From Flavobacterium sp. N2038 (GTDB taxonomy: Bacteria > Bacteroidota > Bacteroidia > Flavobacteriales > Flavobacteriaceae), in assembly GCF_025947185.1 (NCBI RefSeq), contig NZ_CP110001.1:3100001-3164000 (forward strand): 64,000 bases of DNA, given 5' to 3'. The position numbers and the translations under genes are program-made. Positions 26,066 through 35,141 of the stretch are shown in pieces. A model generated the notes under the pieces. It had not been told where the DNA came from. It saw only the letters and a list, made by a program, of their open reading frames with translations, and searched no databases. The number at the start of each line of letters is the position of its first letter. Positions within the stretch are counted from its first letter, which is position 1.

Positions 26066-26188
26066 GTTTGTGTCTTAGCTTCGCGTCTTCGCGAGATTAA
26101 TTCGTAAGCAAATATAAATTTTCTTTATTAAATTCTTTATCATTTCCTCTCCTCCATCATAAAATTTTCCTAAAAACATTTTACTTAA

Positions 26189-26218
26189 TTGGTATATCGG
26201 GAAAAGTCGATATATTTG
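26189..26218 (+). promoter_or_regulatory. ArsR-gene promoter with an embedded palindromic operator
   Basis: TTG (26189-26191), 19 bases, then TATATTTG (26211-26218) is an exact Bacteroidota promoter. The inverted repeat TATATCG (26193-26199) / CGATATA (26208-26214) sits within it and overlaps the -7 box, as expected of an autorepressor site. The start codon is at 26223, about where transcription should begin. Confidence 0.82.
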
Positions 26219-26222
26219 CGTC

Positions 26223-26525
26223 ATGGAAAATATAGAAATTTTTAAAGCTTTATCAAATAAGTCCAGACTACAAATGCTGGAATGGCTTAAAGAACCCGAA
26301 ATTAACTTTCCCGGCCAGCTTGAGCATGGTGGATTTGAACACGGAGTCTGTGTGGGACAAATTCAGGCCAAAGCCGGCTTAACACAATCTACAGTTTCAG
26401 AATATCTGTCTATTTTACAACGTGCAGGCTTTATAGAGGCTAAACGTGTTGGACAATGGACTTACTATAAACGTAACGAAGGTGCCTTTGAAGCACTCAG
26501 TAAATTAATTCAATCTAATTTGTAA
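26223..26525 (+). CDS. ArsR family winged-helix repressor
   Basis: The 100-residue protein has the ArsR fold: IFKALSNKSRLQMLEWL (first helices), AGLTQSTVSEYLSILQRAGF (recognition helix) and KRVGQWTYYKRNE (wing). There is no ELCVCD-type metal site. The His/Cys-containing insert FEHGVCVGQI could sense a metal or redox signal but is unproven. It is followed after 6 bases by an old-yellow-enzyme gene, which it should control together with itself through the palindrome at 26193-26214. The transcript is probably leaderless or nearly so. Confidence 0.92.
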   Translation: MENIEIFKALSNKSRLQMLEWLKEPEINFPGQLEHGGFEHGVCVGQIQAKAGLTQSTVSEYLSILQRAGFIEAKRVGQWTYYKRNEGAFEALSKLIQSNL

Positions 26526-26531
26526 ATTACT

Positions 26532-27638
26532 ATGAGTACAAACAACCTATTTTCGCCATTTAACTTAAAAACGTTAAATCTTAAAAATCGAATCGTAATG
26601 GCGCCAATGACGCGCTCATTTTCTCCAAACGGAGTTCCAACTAACGAAGTTGCTTCTTACTATCAAAAAAGAGCTGAAGGTGAAGTTGGTTTAATATTAT
26701 CTGAAGGTACTGTAATTGACAGACCTTCCTCATCAAACGATGCTAATGTTCCTCATTTTTATGGCACAGAATCATTAAAAGGCTGGGAAAAAGTAATTAA
26801 TGAAGTTCATGCTGCCGGCGGACAAATGGGGCCACAAATCTGGCATATGGGAATTATGGATAATCATCATTCGGGATGGGTTCCTCCTGTTCCTTTTGAA
26901 GGACCGTCCGGATTAAATCGTCCTGATTTCAGAAACGGAATTACTATGTCTGAAAAAGACATAGAAGATACTATTCTGGCTTTTGGAAAAGCTGCAGCTG
27001 ATGCTAAAAGATTAGGTTTTGATACTATCGAAATTCACGGTGCACACGGATATTTAATTGATCAGTTTTTCAGGGCTGAAACTAACTTACGTACTGACAT
27101 TTATGGTGGGAAAACTTTGCCAGAGCGTAACCGTTTTGCTATTGAAGTGGTAAAAGAAGTTAGAAGACAAGTAGGAAATGATTTTGCTGTAATCATGAGA
27201 TTTTCTCAATTTAAACCTTCTGATTATAATTATAAACTGGCGAAAAACCCACAAGAATTAGAAGCCTGGCTTACACCACTTGTTGATGCAGGAGTTGATA
27301 TTCTGCACGCTTCTCAACGCAGATTCTGGGAACCAGAGTTTGAAGATTCTGATTTGAACTTTGCAGGATGGGCTAAAAAGGTGACCGGAGCTCCAACAAT
27401 TACGGTTGGTTCTGTTGGTCTTTCCAGTGATTTCTTTGGTGCATTTGCGGGAGAAAGTTCTGAGCCAACATCTTTAGAAGAATTAAACAGACGTTTTGAC
27501 CGAGGCGATTTTGATTTAGTTGCTGTTGGAAGACCTCTTTTATCTGATCCAAACTGGGTTGCTAAAATTAAAGCGGGGCAATTAGATCAGTTAAAAGGTT
27601 TCAGTAAAGAAGCTTTGGGTCAATTGATTTTAGAATAA
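26532..27638 (+). CDS. Old-yellow-enzyme family NADH:flavin oxidoreductase (alkene reductase)
   Basis: The 368-residue TIM-barrel flavoenzyme reduces activated C=C bonds using FMN. Seen: KNRIVMAPMTRSFS at 19-32 (FMN loop), IEIHGAHGYLIDQFF near 172 (the His pair that binds the substrate carbonyl), LRTDIYGGKTLPERNRFA and the phosphate-binding end VGSVGLSSDF and VAVGRPLLSDPNW. It lies 6 bases after the ArsR gene in the same operon. Physiological substrates are likely electrophilic enones or quinones, consistent with an ArsR-type stress switch. Confidence 0.94.
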   Translation: MSTNNLFSPFNLKTLNLKNRIVMAPMTRSFSPNGVPTNEVASYYQKRAEGEVGLILSEGTVIDRPSSSNDANVPHFYGTESLKGWEKVINEVHAAGGQMGPQIWHMGIMDNHHSGWVPPVPFEGPSGLNRPDFRNGITMSEKDIEDTILAFGKAAADAKRLGFDTIEIHGAHGYLIDQFFRAETNLRTDIYGGKTLPERNRFAIEVVKEVRRQVGNDFAVIMRFSQFKPSDYNYKLAKNPQELEAWLTPLVDAGVDILHASQRRFWEPEFEDSDLNFAGWAKKVTGAPTITVGSVGLSSDFFGAFAGESSEPTSLEELNRRFDRGDFDLVAVGRPLLSDPNWVAKIKAGQLDQLKGFSKEALGQLILE

Positions 27639-27645
27639 TTTTTTG

Positions 27646-27690
27646 AGATTCTAAGATGCTAAGACTCTGAGATTCTAAGTTTTTCTTCTA
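27646..27690. repeat. CTAAG-family repeat
   Basis: A run GAGATTCTAAGATGCTAAGA followed by CTCTGAGATTCTAAG repeats the CTAAG word at about 9-base intervals, right after the oxidoreductase stop codon. It is the same family as 18060 and 10211. Confidence 0.7.
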
Positions 27691-27724
27691 TTCTTTATTT
27701 AAGATTAAGAATAGCTTTAAATAC

Positions 27725-27758
27725 AAAAGGGATAAACAAATTGTTTATCCCTTTTTTT
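27725..27758. terminator. Terminator of the ArsR-OYE operon
   Basis: GGGATAAAC (27729-27737) pairs with GTTTATCCC (27743-27751) around AAATT, followed by T7. The A run on the left would allow use from the other strand too. Confidence 0.85.
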
Positions 27759-27784
27759 GTTCTTCTATCGTTTCGTTTTTCTCG

Positions 27785-27889
27785 GTAGAGACGCACAGCA
27801 GTGCGTCTAATCAATGAGTATGTTAAAAAATCATTTTTAATCCTAATAATCTGTGGCAAAAAAATAGATGCACACCAGTGCATCTCTAC
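27785..27889. repeat. Inverted pair of GTAGAGACGCAC-type palindromes
   Basis: The word at 27785-27809 (GTAGAGACGCACAGC, then AGTGCGTCTA) is itself palindromic. It is repeated on the opposite strand at 27865-27889 (TAGATGCACACCAG, then TGCATCTCTAC). The two copies can also pair with each other. Confidence 0.85.
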
Positions 27890-27906
27890 ATTACATTGAA
27901 ACAAAA

Positions 27907-27943
27907 TAAAAAGGATGAAATCAATTGACTTCATCCTTTTTTT
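27907..27943. terminator. Terminator of the acyltransferase gene
   Basis: AAGGATGAA (27911-27919) pairs with TTCATCCTT (27930-27938). A runs on the left and T runs on the right make it usable from both strands. It lies 40 bases past the acyltransferase stop. Confidence 0.8.
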
Positions 27944-27982
27944 GAATATCTATAACTAACAAAATTAGAAATTCAATATCGT

Positions 27983-29137
27983 TTATTCGGCAATTTCGAC
28001 AATAACAGGTTTTCTTTTTTGAACCTTCTTCTGAAGCCAATTACGTACTGGTTCATCATACAGCTTCAGACATAAATATGCAATTACGATGCTGGAAATT
28101 AAAACTCCGATTCCTATAATATAACCGTCTTTTAGAGGAATTTTATTCTCGAATACCCAGGCTGTGTACCAATAAATTAATGGATAATGTATGATGTAAA
28201 TTGGATACGAAATATCTCCCAGGGCTTTACATATTTTCAGCGAAAGCGGATTCTTTATCTCTCCTCCTGCTCCAATGGCAACAATTAACGGGAACATTAG
28301 AATAATACAGAATGATTCGTATAGACCATTCATCCATAAACTATTCTCGTCTCCAATTCTTGGTATACTGAATACTACAACAATCATAATACTGCAAATC
28401 CAAAATGCTCCTTTTACATGGATCAACTTTCCTAAACGGGAAAGTAAGACTCCGGCAAAAAACGGATATAATAAACGGGTAAAACCAACATTCATTTGTT
28501 CCAGATTCAATGACCAGCCGCCAATAACATCTCCTTTTGGCCCAAAAACGGTATAATTAATCAGCATTCCTGCAAAGATTACAACAAATACTCCTAATAC
28601 TTTATTAGAGAATTTACGGAAGAATAGTGCGTATAGAATATTGGCAATATACTCAAAGAAAAGTGACCATGCAGGTCCATTTAGCGGATGCATTTCTCCC
28701 CAGCCTCTTATTTCTAAAGACGGCGGAATTGGAAGTAATGTAAATCCAATTACCATGGTTAAAATTACTTTCCAGACTTCCATTCCTGCTATCATTGGAA
28801 ATACTGTGTCTGAAGCCTGAAAATAATAAAACAAAGCTCCAATAATCATCCCCATAATGACCATGGGCTGCAAACGGATTAAGCGTCGTTTGTAAAATTC
28901 CCATTGACCCATTTTCCCCCAACGGTCGTCATAGGCGTAGGCCACAACAAAACCGGATAAAAGAAAGAAGAAATCGACCGCGAGATAACCGTGATTCATG
29001 ATTTGCTTAAAGCGGCTTCCTTCATTAAAAGTTTCTAAAATGTGAAAAATAACTACTAAAAGAGCGGCTACTCCGCGCAGGCCGTCTAAAATTTCATAAT
29101 GCTTTTTTGGTTTAATGTCCATTGAAATTGAACTCAT
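27983..29137 (-). CDS. Acyltransferase family 3 membrane protein (OafA-like)
   Basis: The 384-residue inner-membrane protein has about ten hydrophobic segments and the family signature YEILDGLRGVAALLVVIFH (residues 14-32, catalytic-type His). FFFLLSGFVVAYAY and FYKRRLIRLQPM follow. These enzymes O-acylate surface sugars or export acyl groups. The C-terminal lysine-rich end is cytoplasmic. A second Met at residue 6 could be the true start. No polysaccharide genes are adjacent, so the acceptor is unknown. Confidence 0.88.
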   Translation of the reverse strand: MSSISMDIKPKKHYEILDGLRGVAALLVVIFHILETFNEGSRFKQIMNHGYLAVDFFFLLSGFVVAYAYDDRWGKMGQWEFYKRRLIRLQPMVIMGMIIGALFYYFQASDTVFPMIAGMEVWKVILTMVIGFTLLPIPPSLEIRGWGEMHPLNGPAWSLFFEYIANILYALFFRKFSNKVLGVFVVIFAGMLINYTVFGPKGDVIGGWSLNLEQMNVGFTRLLYPFFAGVLLSRLGKLIHVKGAFWICSIMIVVVFSIPRIGDENSLWMNGLYESFCIILMFPLIVAIGAGGEIKNPLSLKICKALGDISYPIYIIHYPLIYWYTAWVFENKIPLKDGYIIGIGVLISSIVIAYLCLKLYDEPVRNWLQKKVQKRKPVIVEIAE

Positions 29138-29292
29138 AAAAATATTTTTTTGTGGTTAAATGGTTAGTATTGTTTTTTGGTGAAAGCTAAAATAAGATTT
29201 TTTTAAACAATTAATATTTGCTCTATTGGATAATTATTAAACAACTCATTCATAATTATCTAATTATCTAATTGCCAAATTATCTAATTAAA

Positions 29293-29943
29293 TTATTCCT
29301 GATGATTTTTAAGCCATTCTAATCTGCGTTGATCCGGTAAGTGTGTTACTTTGAAATTTTCAAATTTGGCTTCAAAACCTTTTCCGTCCGGAGATGCAGC
29401 CATTAAACCTACCATAACAGGCTTATTATCTTGCAATGGGGCATTTCTGGTTAGAATATAATTTTTGTCATCATAGGAAAAGAAAACCTCAACAGCATCT
29501 AATCTTCTCACGACTTTTATCCATACAAATGGTGGCGCTTTATCCAGAGTAGTAACACTCCAGTCGCTTTTATCGTGCGTTACGACTGTACTTATATTAA
29601 ATTTCCCATCTACAAATTCAACTCCGGTTTTGATATAGTTTTTTTCATCAACGCGAATCATTAATCCCATTTGGTCAAAACGGGCGATGTAATTTCCGGT
29701 CAGTTTTACTTTAGCTTCAAATTCTCCTCCGTAATTAGCGTAGTAAAATGGTGCGTCATCAACTGTAAAACCGTAATGCGAAATACGCCAGTAATCACTA
29801 TTGGCAGTAACATTCATAATCAAAGCGTTGTTTTTAATTTCCCATTTTTCAGGTTCATTAAACCATTGCATTTTATTCAGGCTTTGCGCCGAAAGGTTTT
29901 GTACCAAAAACAAACCCAATACTACAAGTATATTTTTTTTCAT
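29293..29943 (-). CDS. Exported DUF1349 (concanavalin-like) protein
   Basis: This 216-residue protein from the ATG at 29943 (MKKNILVVLGLFLVQNLSAQ gives a clean signal peptide) has the DUF1349 fold. Seen: EPEKWEIKNNALIMNVT, YGGEFEAKVKLTG, QMGLMIRVDEKNYIKTGVEF and the end GLMAASPDGKGFEAKFENFK. DUF1349 proteins are concanavalin-like lectin or glycosidase-related domains (YteR/RegA-like). With the GH3 enzyme directly upstream on the same strand and the DUF6377 regulator beyond, it belongs to a small carbohydrate-use locus. Confidence 0.85.
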   Translation of the reverse strand: MKKNILVVLGLFLVQNLSAQSLNKMQWFNEPEKWEIKNNALIMNVTANSDYWRISHYGFTVDDAPFYYANYGGEFEAKVKLTGNYIARFDQMGLMIRVDEKNYIKTGVEFVDGKFNISTVVTHDKSDWSVTTLDKAPPFVWIKVVRRLDAVEVFFSYDDKNYILTRNAPLQDNKPVMVGLMAASPDGKGFEAKFENFKVTHLPDQRRLEWLKNHQE

Positions 29944-30152
29944 GTCAATTTTTTGTTTTTTTTTTACCATTAAGATATTAAGCTAATTAAGCATTGTGTT
30001 TGCGACACTAAAAAATGGATTTACTATTAAGAAAGTTAAGTTTTGTACTTAATATCTAAATCGTGAGAAAATAAAAATCTAGTTTTAAAAAGCAAAGCTG
30101 CAAACTTTTACACTTGCAGCTTTACAAACCAACCAATTTAGAAATAATGAAA

Positions 30153-32369
30153 TTATTGAAGTGAAAAAATCACTTTAGATTTTATATCTGTTGAAGAGGC
30201 TCCAACAATAGCTTCAAAATCACCTGGCTCGGCAACCCAGTCATGTTTTTTATCGTCAAAGAAACTTAATGCAGTTTTATCAACTGTAAAAGTTACTGTT
30301 TTTTCTTCTCCTGCTTTAAGCAAAACTTTCTCAAATCCTTTTAATTCCTTAATCGGGCGTGGTAATGAAGATTTTAAATCACTAATGTACAATTGTACAG
30401 TCTCAGCTCCTTCTCTGTTTCCCGTATTTTTTACTTTTACAGAGAATGAAATTTTATCTCCGGCAGCTAATTGTTTTTTATCGGCTGTTACTTTTCCATA
30501 AGCAAAAGTGGTATAGCTTAACCCGTGACCAAAAGAAAATAAAGGTTTTACCTTTTGCTTGTCTGCCCAACGGTAACCAACAAAAATTCCTTCGTTGTAT
30601 TTTACCTCGTCACCACCAGGAAATTCCCCTAATGCGTGTGCACCGTTATCTGCTAATTTTACCGGGAAAGTAAAAGTAAGTTTCCCTGAAGGGTTTACAT
30701 CTCCAACCAAAACATTTGCCAAAGCGTTTCCTGCTTCTGTACCTAAAAACCATCCCTGAACAATTCCCGGAACTTCTTTTACCCATGGCATTGCCACAGC
30801 ATTTCCTGAAATATTTACAAAAACAATATTCTTATTTACTTTTGCTAACTCACTGATTAATTTATCCTGACCATAAGGCAATCCTAATGCTGCACGATCA
30901 TGTCCTTCGTCATCCTGATTTTCGCTTTTATTTAAACCTCCAATAAAAAGAACAATATCTGCATCTTTAGCAATTTTTAAAGCTTCAGCAGTTAATTCTG
31001 CCTGCGGACGTTTTTCTTCTAAACTTACTTTTGCAATTACGCCATTATAATTACTTGTCGGATCACCAACATAACCACGAGCGTACACAATTTCAGCCTG
31101 ATTACCAATTCTTTTCTTTAAACCCTCAAGTGGAGTAATTTCATATCTTGCTTTTAGAGACGAACTTCCACCTCCAACAGTCATCATTTTGATTGCATTT
31201 TCACCAATTACCGCAATTTTCTTTGTTTTAGAAAGGTTAATTGGCAAAATGTTATTGGTGTTCTGTAATAATACAATTCCTTCTTCAGCAATTTTACGTC
31301 CTGCATCTGCATGTTCCTGAGTTCCAAACGATCCAAAAGGACGATTTTTATCCATTGTAGTTAAGAAAGCTAAACGAAGTACACGACGTACTTTTTCGTC
31401 TAGTTCTTTTGTTCCTACTTCTCCTTTTCTGATCATTTCAGAATATGGTTTTGCTAAAAAGTAGTTATCATAAGCATTACTTGTTCCCCATGAAAGGCCG
31501 TTTGTCCATGAACCAAATTCCATATCCAGGCCATTATGAATAGCTTGTTTGGTATCGCTTACTCCGCCCCAATCTGACACCACAACTCCTTTGAAACCCC
31601 ATTCTCCACGAAGAATGTCATTTAACAAATATTCGTTATGACAACATTGTTGCCCTTTGTATTTATTATAAGAGCCCATAATTGACCAAACATCCCCTTC
31701 CTGAACTGCCGCTTTAAAGGCCGGAAGATAGATTTCGTACAAAGCACGATCATCAACAATTACGTTTACAGAATTTCGGTTTGTTTCCTGATTGTTTAAA
31801 GCAAAATGTTTTACACAAGCGGCAACTCCGTTTGCCTGTACACCTTTTATATAAGGAACCACCATTTTTGAAGCTAAAAACGGATCTTCTCCCATATATT
31901 CGAAGTTACGGCCGTTTAATGGGCTTCTGTAAATGTTTACTCCTGGTCCTAATAATACATTTTTGTTACGGTAACGTGCTTCTTCTCCAATAGATTTACC
32001 ATATAAAGAAGCCAAATCTTTGTTCCAGGTTGCAGAAAGGGCTGTAAGGGCCGGAAAAGCAATACAAGAGTCGTTTGTCCATCCTGCCTGATCCCATTCA
32101 TCCCATTTAACCTCTGTACGAATTCCGTGTGGTCCGTCGGTCATCCAGTTTTCAGGAATTCCAAGACGTTTTACTCCAGGAGAACTAAATTTAGACTGTG
32201 CATGGATAATGGCAATTTTCTCCTCGGTTGTCATTCGCTTAAGCGCATCTTCTACGCGCTCATTAATTGGCATTTTATCATCAAGATAAACCGGAACTTT
32301 ATTTTGCGCATTCAATCCGAATGAACTCAATAAAACTAAAACAACGATTGTTTTAACGTTTTTAAACAT
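30153..32369 (-). CDS. Glycoside hydrolase family 3 beta-glucosidase-like enzyme
   Basis: The 738-residue exported enzyme (signal cut after GLNA before QNKVP) should remove terminal beta-linked glucose, xylose or similar residues. The nucleophile is Asp266 in VVSDWGG. Sugar-binding KHF at 187-189, RNFEYMGEDP at 154-163 and TDGPHGIR at 77-84 fit the family. The order is the GH3 N domain, GH3 C domain with GGGSS near 400, and a fibronectin-III-like end (VKNTGNREGAETVQLYISD). It is alone with DUF1349 downstream. The substrate cannot be deduced. Confidence 0.94.
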   Translation of the reverse strand: MFKNVKTIVVLVLLSSFGLNAQNKVPVYLDDKMPINERVEDALKRMTTEEKIAIIHAQSKFSSPGVKRLGIPENWMTDGPHGIRTEVKWDEWDQAGWTNDSCIAFPALTALSATWNKDLASLYGKSIGEEARYRNKNVLLGPGVNIYRSPLNGRNFEYMGEDPFLASKMVVPYIKGVQANGVAACVKHFALNNQETNRNSVNVIVDDRALYEIYLPAFKAAVQEGDVWSIMGSYNKYKGQQCCHNEYLLNDILRGEWGFKGVVVSDWGGVSDTKQAIHNGLDMEFGSWTNGLSWGTSNAYDNYFLAKPYSEMIRKGEVGTKELDEKVRRVLRLAFLTTMDKNRPFGSFGTQEHADAGRKIAEEGIVLLQNTNNILPINLSKTKKIAVIGENAIKMMTVGGGSSSLKARYEITPLEGLKKRIGNQAEIVYARGYVGDPTSNYNGVIAKVSLEEKRPQAELTAEALKIAKDADIVLFIGGLNKSENQDDEGHDRAALGLPYGQDKLISELAKVNKNIVFVNISGNAVAMPWVKEVPGIVQGWFLGTEAGNALANVLVGDVNPSGKLTFTFPVKLADNGAHALGEFPGGDEVKYNEGIFVGYRWADKQKVKPLFSFGHGLSYTTFAYGKVTADKKQLAAGDKISFSVKVKNTGNREGAETVQLYISDLKSSLPRPIKELKGFEKVLLKAGEEKTVTFTVDKTALSFFDDKKHDWVAEPGDFEAIVGASSTDIKSKVIFSLQ

Positions 32370-32579
32370 AACTAATTATTTATTTAAGCATTCAATATAT
32401 AATCTAAAAGATACTAGTAGTCAATAGTACCTTTTAATAATATTGTAAAGCTAAAACGTTATAGTGTGTGTTAAATTTTTAAACGAAAAAAAGTAGTAAA
32501 TAAAAAAATTAAAACATTAATTATCAGATATATAACTAAAAATAAAACCAAAAAAAAGTAGTGATTTTAAAATAAATCT

Positions 32580-34223
32580 TTATGATTTCAATGTAATTAA
32601 ACCAATTTTCATGACCATTTCTTCAAAATCATTTCGGGAAACAGCAGCTTTATTTCTGCCTCTTGTTCGATAATTATAAATTGTACTTAATGAGTAACGA
32701 AGAAAGGCTGCTATTTTGACACTATCTGTAATTCCTAAACGAATCAGTGCAAAAATGCGAAGCTCCGTATTTAACAATTCTCCTTGTTTTAAAATTATTT
32801 GCTCGTCTTTAGTAAGCAACTCGTTAAAGTCTTTCACGAAAGTGGGATATAAATTCAAAAAGATAATATCAAAATTCTTGTACAATTCTTCCAGTTCATT
32901 ATCAACTAAAGTTGTTGATTTTAGAATTTTATAGATTTCGTCAAACTGTTTTGCTGTTGCTTTTTTGTTTAAAATAATACGGTAGTTTTCTAGTTTATTG
33001 ATATAAGTAGAACAAAGACTAAAGAAATGAGCAATATATTCTTCTTTAATATGATTTGATTCAGACAATTGCGCATTACGTTCCTGAAGCTGCTCGTTGG
33101 TTTTGGTAATGTCCTGATTTAGTCTGGCTAGTTCTTGACTAGTTTCATAAAGCTCTCCACGAATTCTGGAAACTTTTTTCATTTGTTTGTAAACATAAAT
33201 CACTGCTGCAATCAAAAATACAGACAGTAAACTTATACACAACAAATAAAGCTGCAATTCTGTTTTTCGTTTGGCTTCTTTCTCTAAATAAACGGTATTA
33301 ATGATCGAATACACTTCAGACATTAACAGGGTTCTAAACTGAACATTACAATACAGGGCATCTTCAATGGCTGATTGTGTCAGTTTATAAGCCATATCTA
33401 CATCGCCAATTTTATAAAATACTAAGGCCAGTTCCTGAAGTGAAGCATTGTCTTTATTAGCATTTTTGATATCTGCTGTTGCAGAAAGTGCATAATATTT
33501 TTTTCTCAGTTCAAGCTGGTTTGTGTTTTCATAAATATTGCCCAACAGATACGTTATCATCGCATATTGGGGATTATCTTCTTTGATGTTTTTTAATAAA
33601 ATTAGCAACTGCTTTTGAGAGCTGACAAATTTTTTCTGCGAAATTCCCTGTTGAATTTTATTGATTTTGTAATTTAAAGTATTTGGATCCAGGACTGTCA
33701 ATAAAGAATCTCTATAGCTGCGAATTTGCTGAATGTATTTTGCATCGTAGCTATTTGCAGCATAATGCTCAAAAAACTCACGATACGCAACGTAATAAGT
33801 GGGCAATAAAGAAGCTGACAGTTTCTTTTTGTCGATACTTTTTAGAATTGCTTCAGACTCCCGGTATTTTCCAGAAGAAGAGTAAAGCGTAACCAATTGC
33901 AAATTGGCCAGATCAGACAATTCTTTATTTTGAAGTTCAGCGGCAAGTTTCAGATTCTTTTTAACATAAAAAATAGCCGAATCCGAATTGAATTTTTGAT
34001 ATTCAGCATACAATGCTTTATTGTAATTGTATTCCTGTTCTTTGGTTAAATTATCGGACTTTATTTTTTTGAAATTTAAAATCCGTTCTTCCTTTAACCG
34101 AACATAATGTGCTTTGTTTTGCAAGGCCAGATTTAAGTTCGTCAGAATATCATCTGTACTTTCCGTCGCATTAACAGTACAGCAAATAAGAACGATAAAA
34201 AGAAACAGAAATGGATTTTTCAA
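32580..34223 (-). CDS. DUF6377 family transmembrane regulator
   Basis: The 547-residue protein has a signal peptide and then TPR-like helices outside the membrane (residues 25-315; for example ELALVFYKIGDVDMAYKL). One membrane helix (LYLLCISLLSVFLIAAVIYV, about 325-344) and a coiled coil (ELARLNQDITKTNEQLQERN) follow. It ends in a cytoplasmic DUF6377 region with a helix-turn-helix (IAAFLRYSLSTIYNYRTRGR). In Bacteroidota these one-piece sensors control carbohydrate loci. It lies upstream of GH3 on the same strand, so GH3 and DUF1349 are its likely targets. Confidence 0.85.
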   Translation of the reverse strand: MKNPFLFLFIVLICCTVNATESTDDILTNLNLALQNKAHYVRLKEERILNFKKIKSDNLTKEQEYNYNKALYAEYQKFNSDSAIFYVKKNLKLAAELQNKELSDLANLQLVTLYSSSGKYRESEAILKSIDKKKLSASLLPTYYVAYREFFEHYAANSYDAKYIQQIRSYRDSLLTVLDPNTLNYKINKIQQGISQKKFVSSQKQLLILLKNIKEDNPQYAMITYLLGNIYENTNQLELRKKYYALSATADIKNANKDNASLQELALVFYKIGDVDMAYKLTQSAIEDALYCNVQFRTLLMSEVYSIINTVYLEKEAKRKTELQLYLLCISLLSVFLIAAVIYVYKQMKKVSRIRGELYETSQELARLNQDITKTNEQLQERNAQLSESNHIKEEYIAHFFSLCSTYINKLENYRIILNKKATAKQFDEIYKILKSTTLVDNELEELYKNFDIIFLNLYPTFVKDFNELLTKDEQIILKQGELLNTELRIFALIRLGITDSVKIAAFLRYSLSTIYNYRTRGRNKAAVSRNDFEEMVMKIGLITLKS

Positions 34224-34353
34224 ACTAATAAAAAGATAAATGAAACATACAAATATAATAAAGCTTCGATAGAAAAATATACTTTATAAGATTATTACAA
34301 GTATTGTTTTTTATATTTTTGTTACAACAGAAACTAACTTAAAATATAAGATC

Positions 34354-34698
34354 ATGCCACATTTTATAATTGATTGTTCCGAAAATGTAATACGATTAAA
34401 ATCTCCGGATGAAATAATGCAAGAGGTTTTTGATTCGGCTTCATCAACAGGGCTTTTTCCACTCTCGGAAATTAAAGTACGCATAAACCCATTTAGTTAT
34501 TACAATAACGGAAATAGTCTGGATGATTTCATACACGTTTTTGGATACATCATGGAGGGCCGAAATTCTGAACAGAAAAGCAATTTATCTCAAGGTATTA
34601 TAACCCGTTTAAATACTTTACTTCCTGAGGTTTCTGTTATTTCAATTAATATTAGTGACTTTGAAAAGGCTAGTTATTTTAATAAAACGATGATTTAA
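34354..34698 (+). CDS. 5-carboxymethyl-2-hydroxymuconate delta-isomerase-like tautomerase
   Basis: The 114-residue protein belongs to the CHMI/HpaF branch of the tautomerase superfamily. Pro2 after the initiator Met (MPHFIIDCSENV) would be the catalytic base. The C-terminal VISINISDFEKASYFNKTM fits the family. Classical members act in homoprotocatechuate breakdown, but no hpa genes are nearby, so the real substrate is uncertain. The acyl-CoA dehydrogenase gene downstream is convergent and separated by repeats. Confidence 0.82.
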   Translation: MPHFIIDCSENVIRLKSPDEIMQEVFDSASSTGLFPLSEIKVRINPFSYYNNGNSLDDFIHVFGYIMEGRNSEQKSNLSQGIITRLNTLLPEVSVISINISDFEKASYFNKTMI

Positions 34699-34827
34699 AA
34701 AGAGTTAATGATATAAATAATTTTATCACAATAAACTAATTACTATAACAAAACAATATCTCACAACATAATCTTATCATTGTAAGGAACGAGAAATCGC
34801 ACCACAGAATCAACAAAGATTATAAAC

Positions 34828-34907
34828 ATAGCCCGCAGTTTCAACCGTGGGAACGTATAGAAGATTTTGATAACCGTTGCGTTCCCGCGGTTGAAACCGC
34901 GGGCTAT
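34828..34907. repeat. Long inverted pair of GCCCGCGGTTTCAACC-type repeats
   Basis: The left arm 34828-34854 (ATAGCCCGCAGTTTCAACCG, then TGGGAAC) and the right arm 34881-34907 (GTTCCCGCGGTTGAAACCGC, then GGGCTAT) are inverted with two mismatches. The gap 34699-35141 contains no supported gene. It also holds GGATGGATTAAAATCCATCC at 35003. Confidence 0.9.
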
Positions 34908-35141
34908 AATAATTTACATGAATTCTATTTTTAGATTTCGCATCTATGTCTTGTCATCCAGAGGAAGGAGAAATGGCAAGATTGTCGATTATGATCGCGA
35001 AGGATGGATTAAAATCCATCCCTACAATATAATTTGTTCCTTTGGAACGCTTTTAAAAAATCATTTTCAATCCCTCTAATCTGTGACTAAAAAAACAAAA
35101 CTTTAAATGAACTTATATAACTTATATGGTTCAAAAAAAAA

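Noticed and set aside
34867..35079. 70-codon frame in the gap after the tautomerase
   Set aside because: It is built from the GGTTTCAACC repeat and the GGATGGATTAAAATCCATCC hairpin; no protein character.
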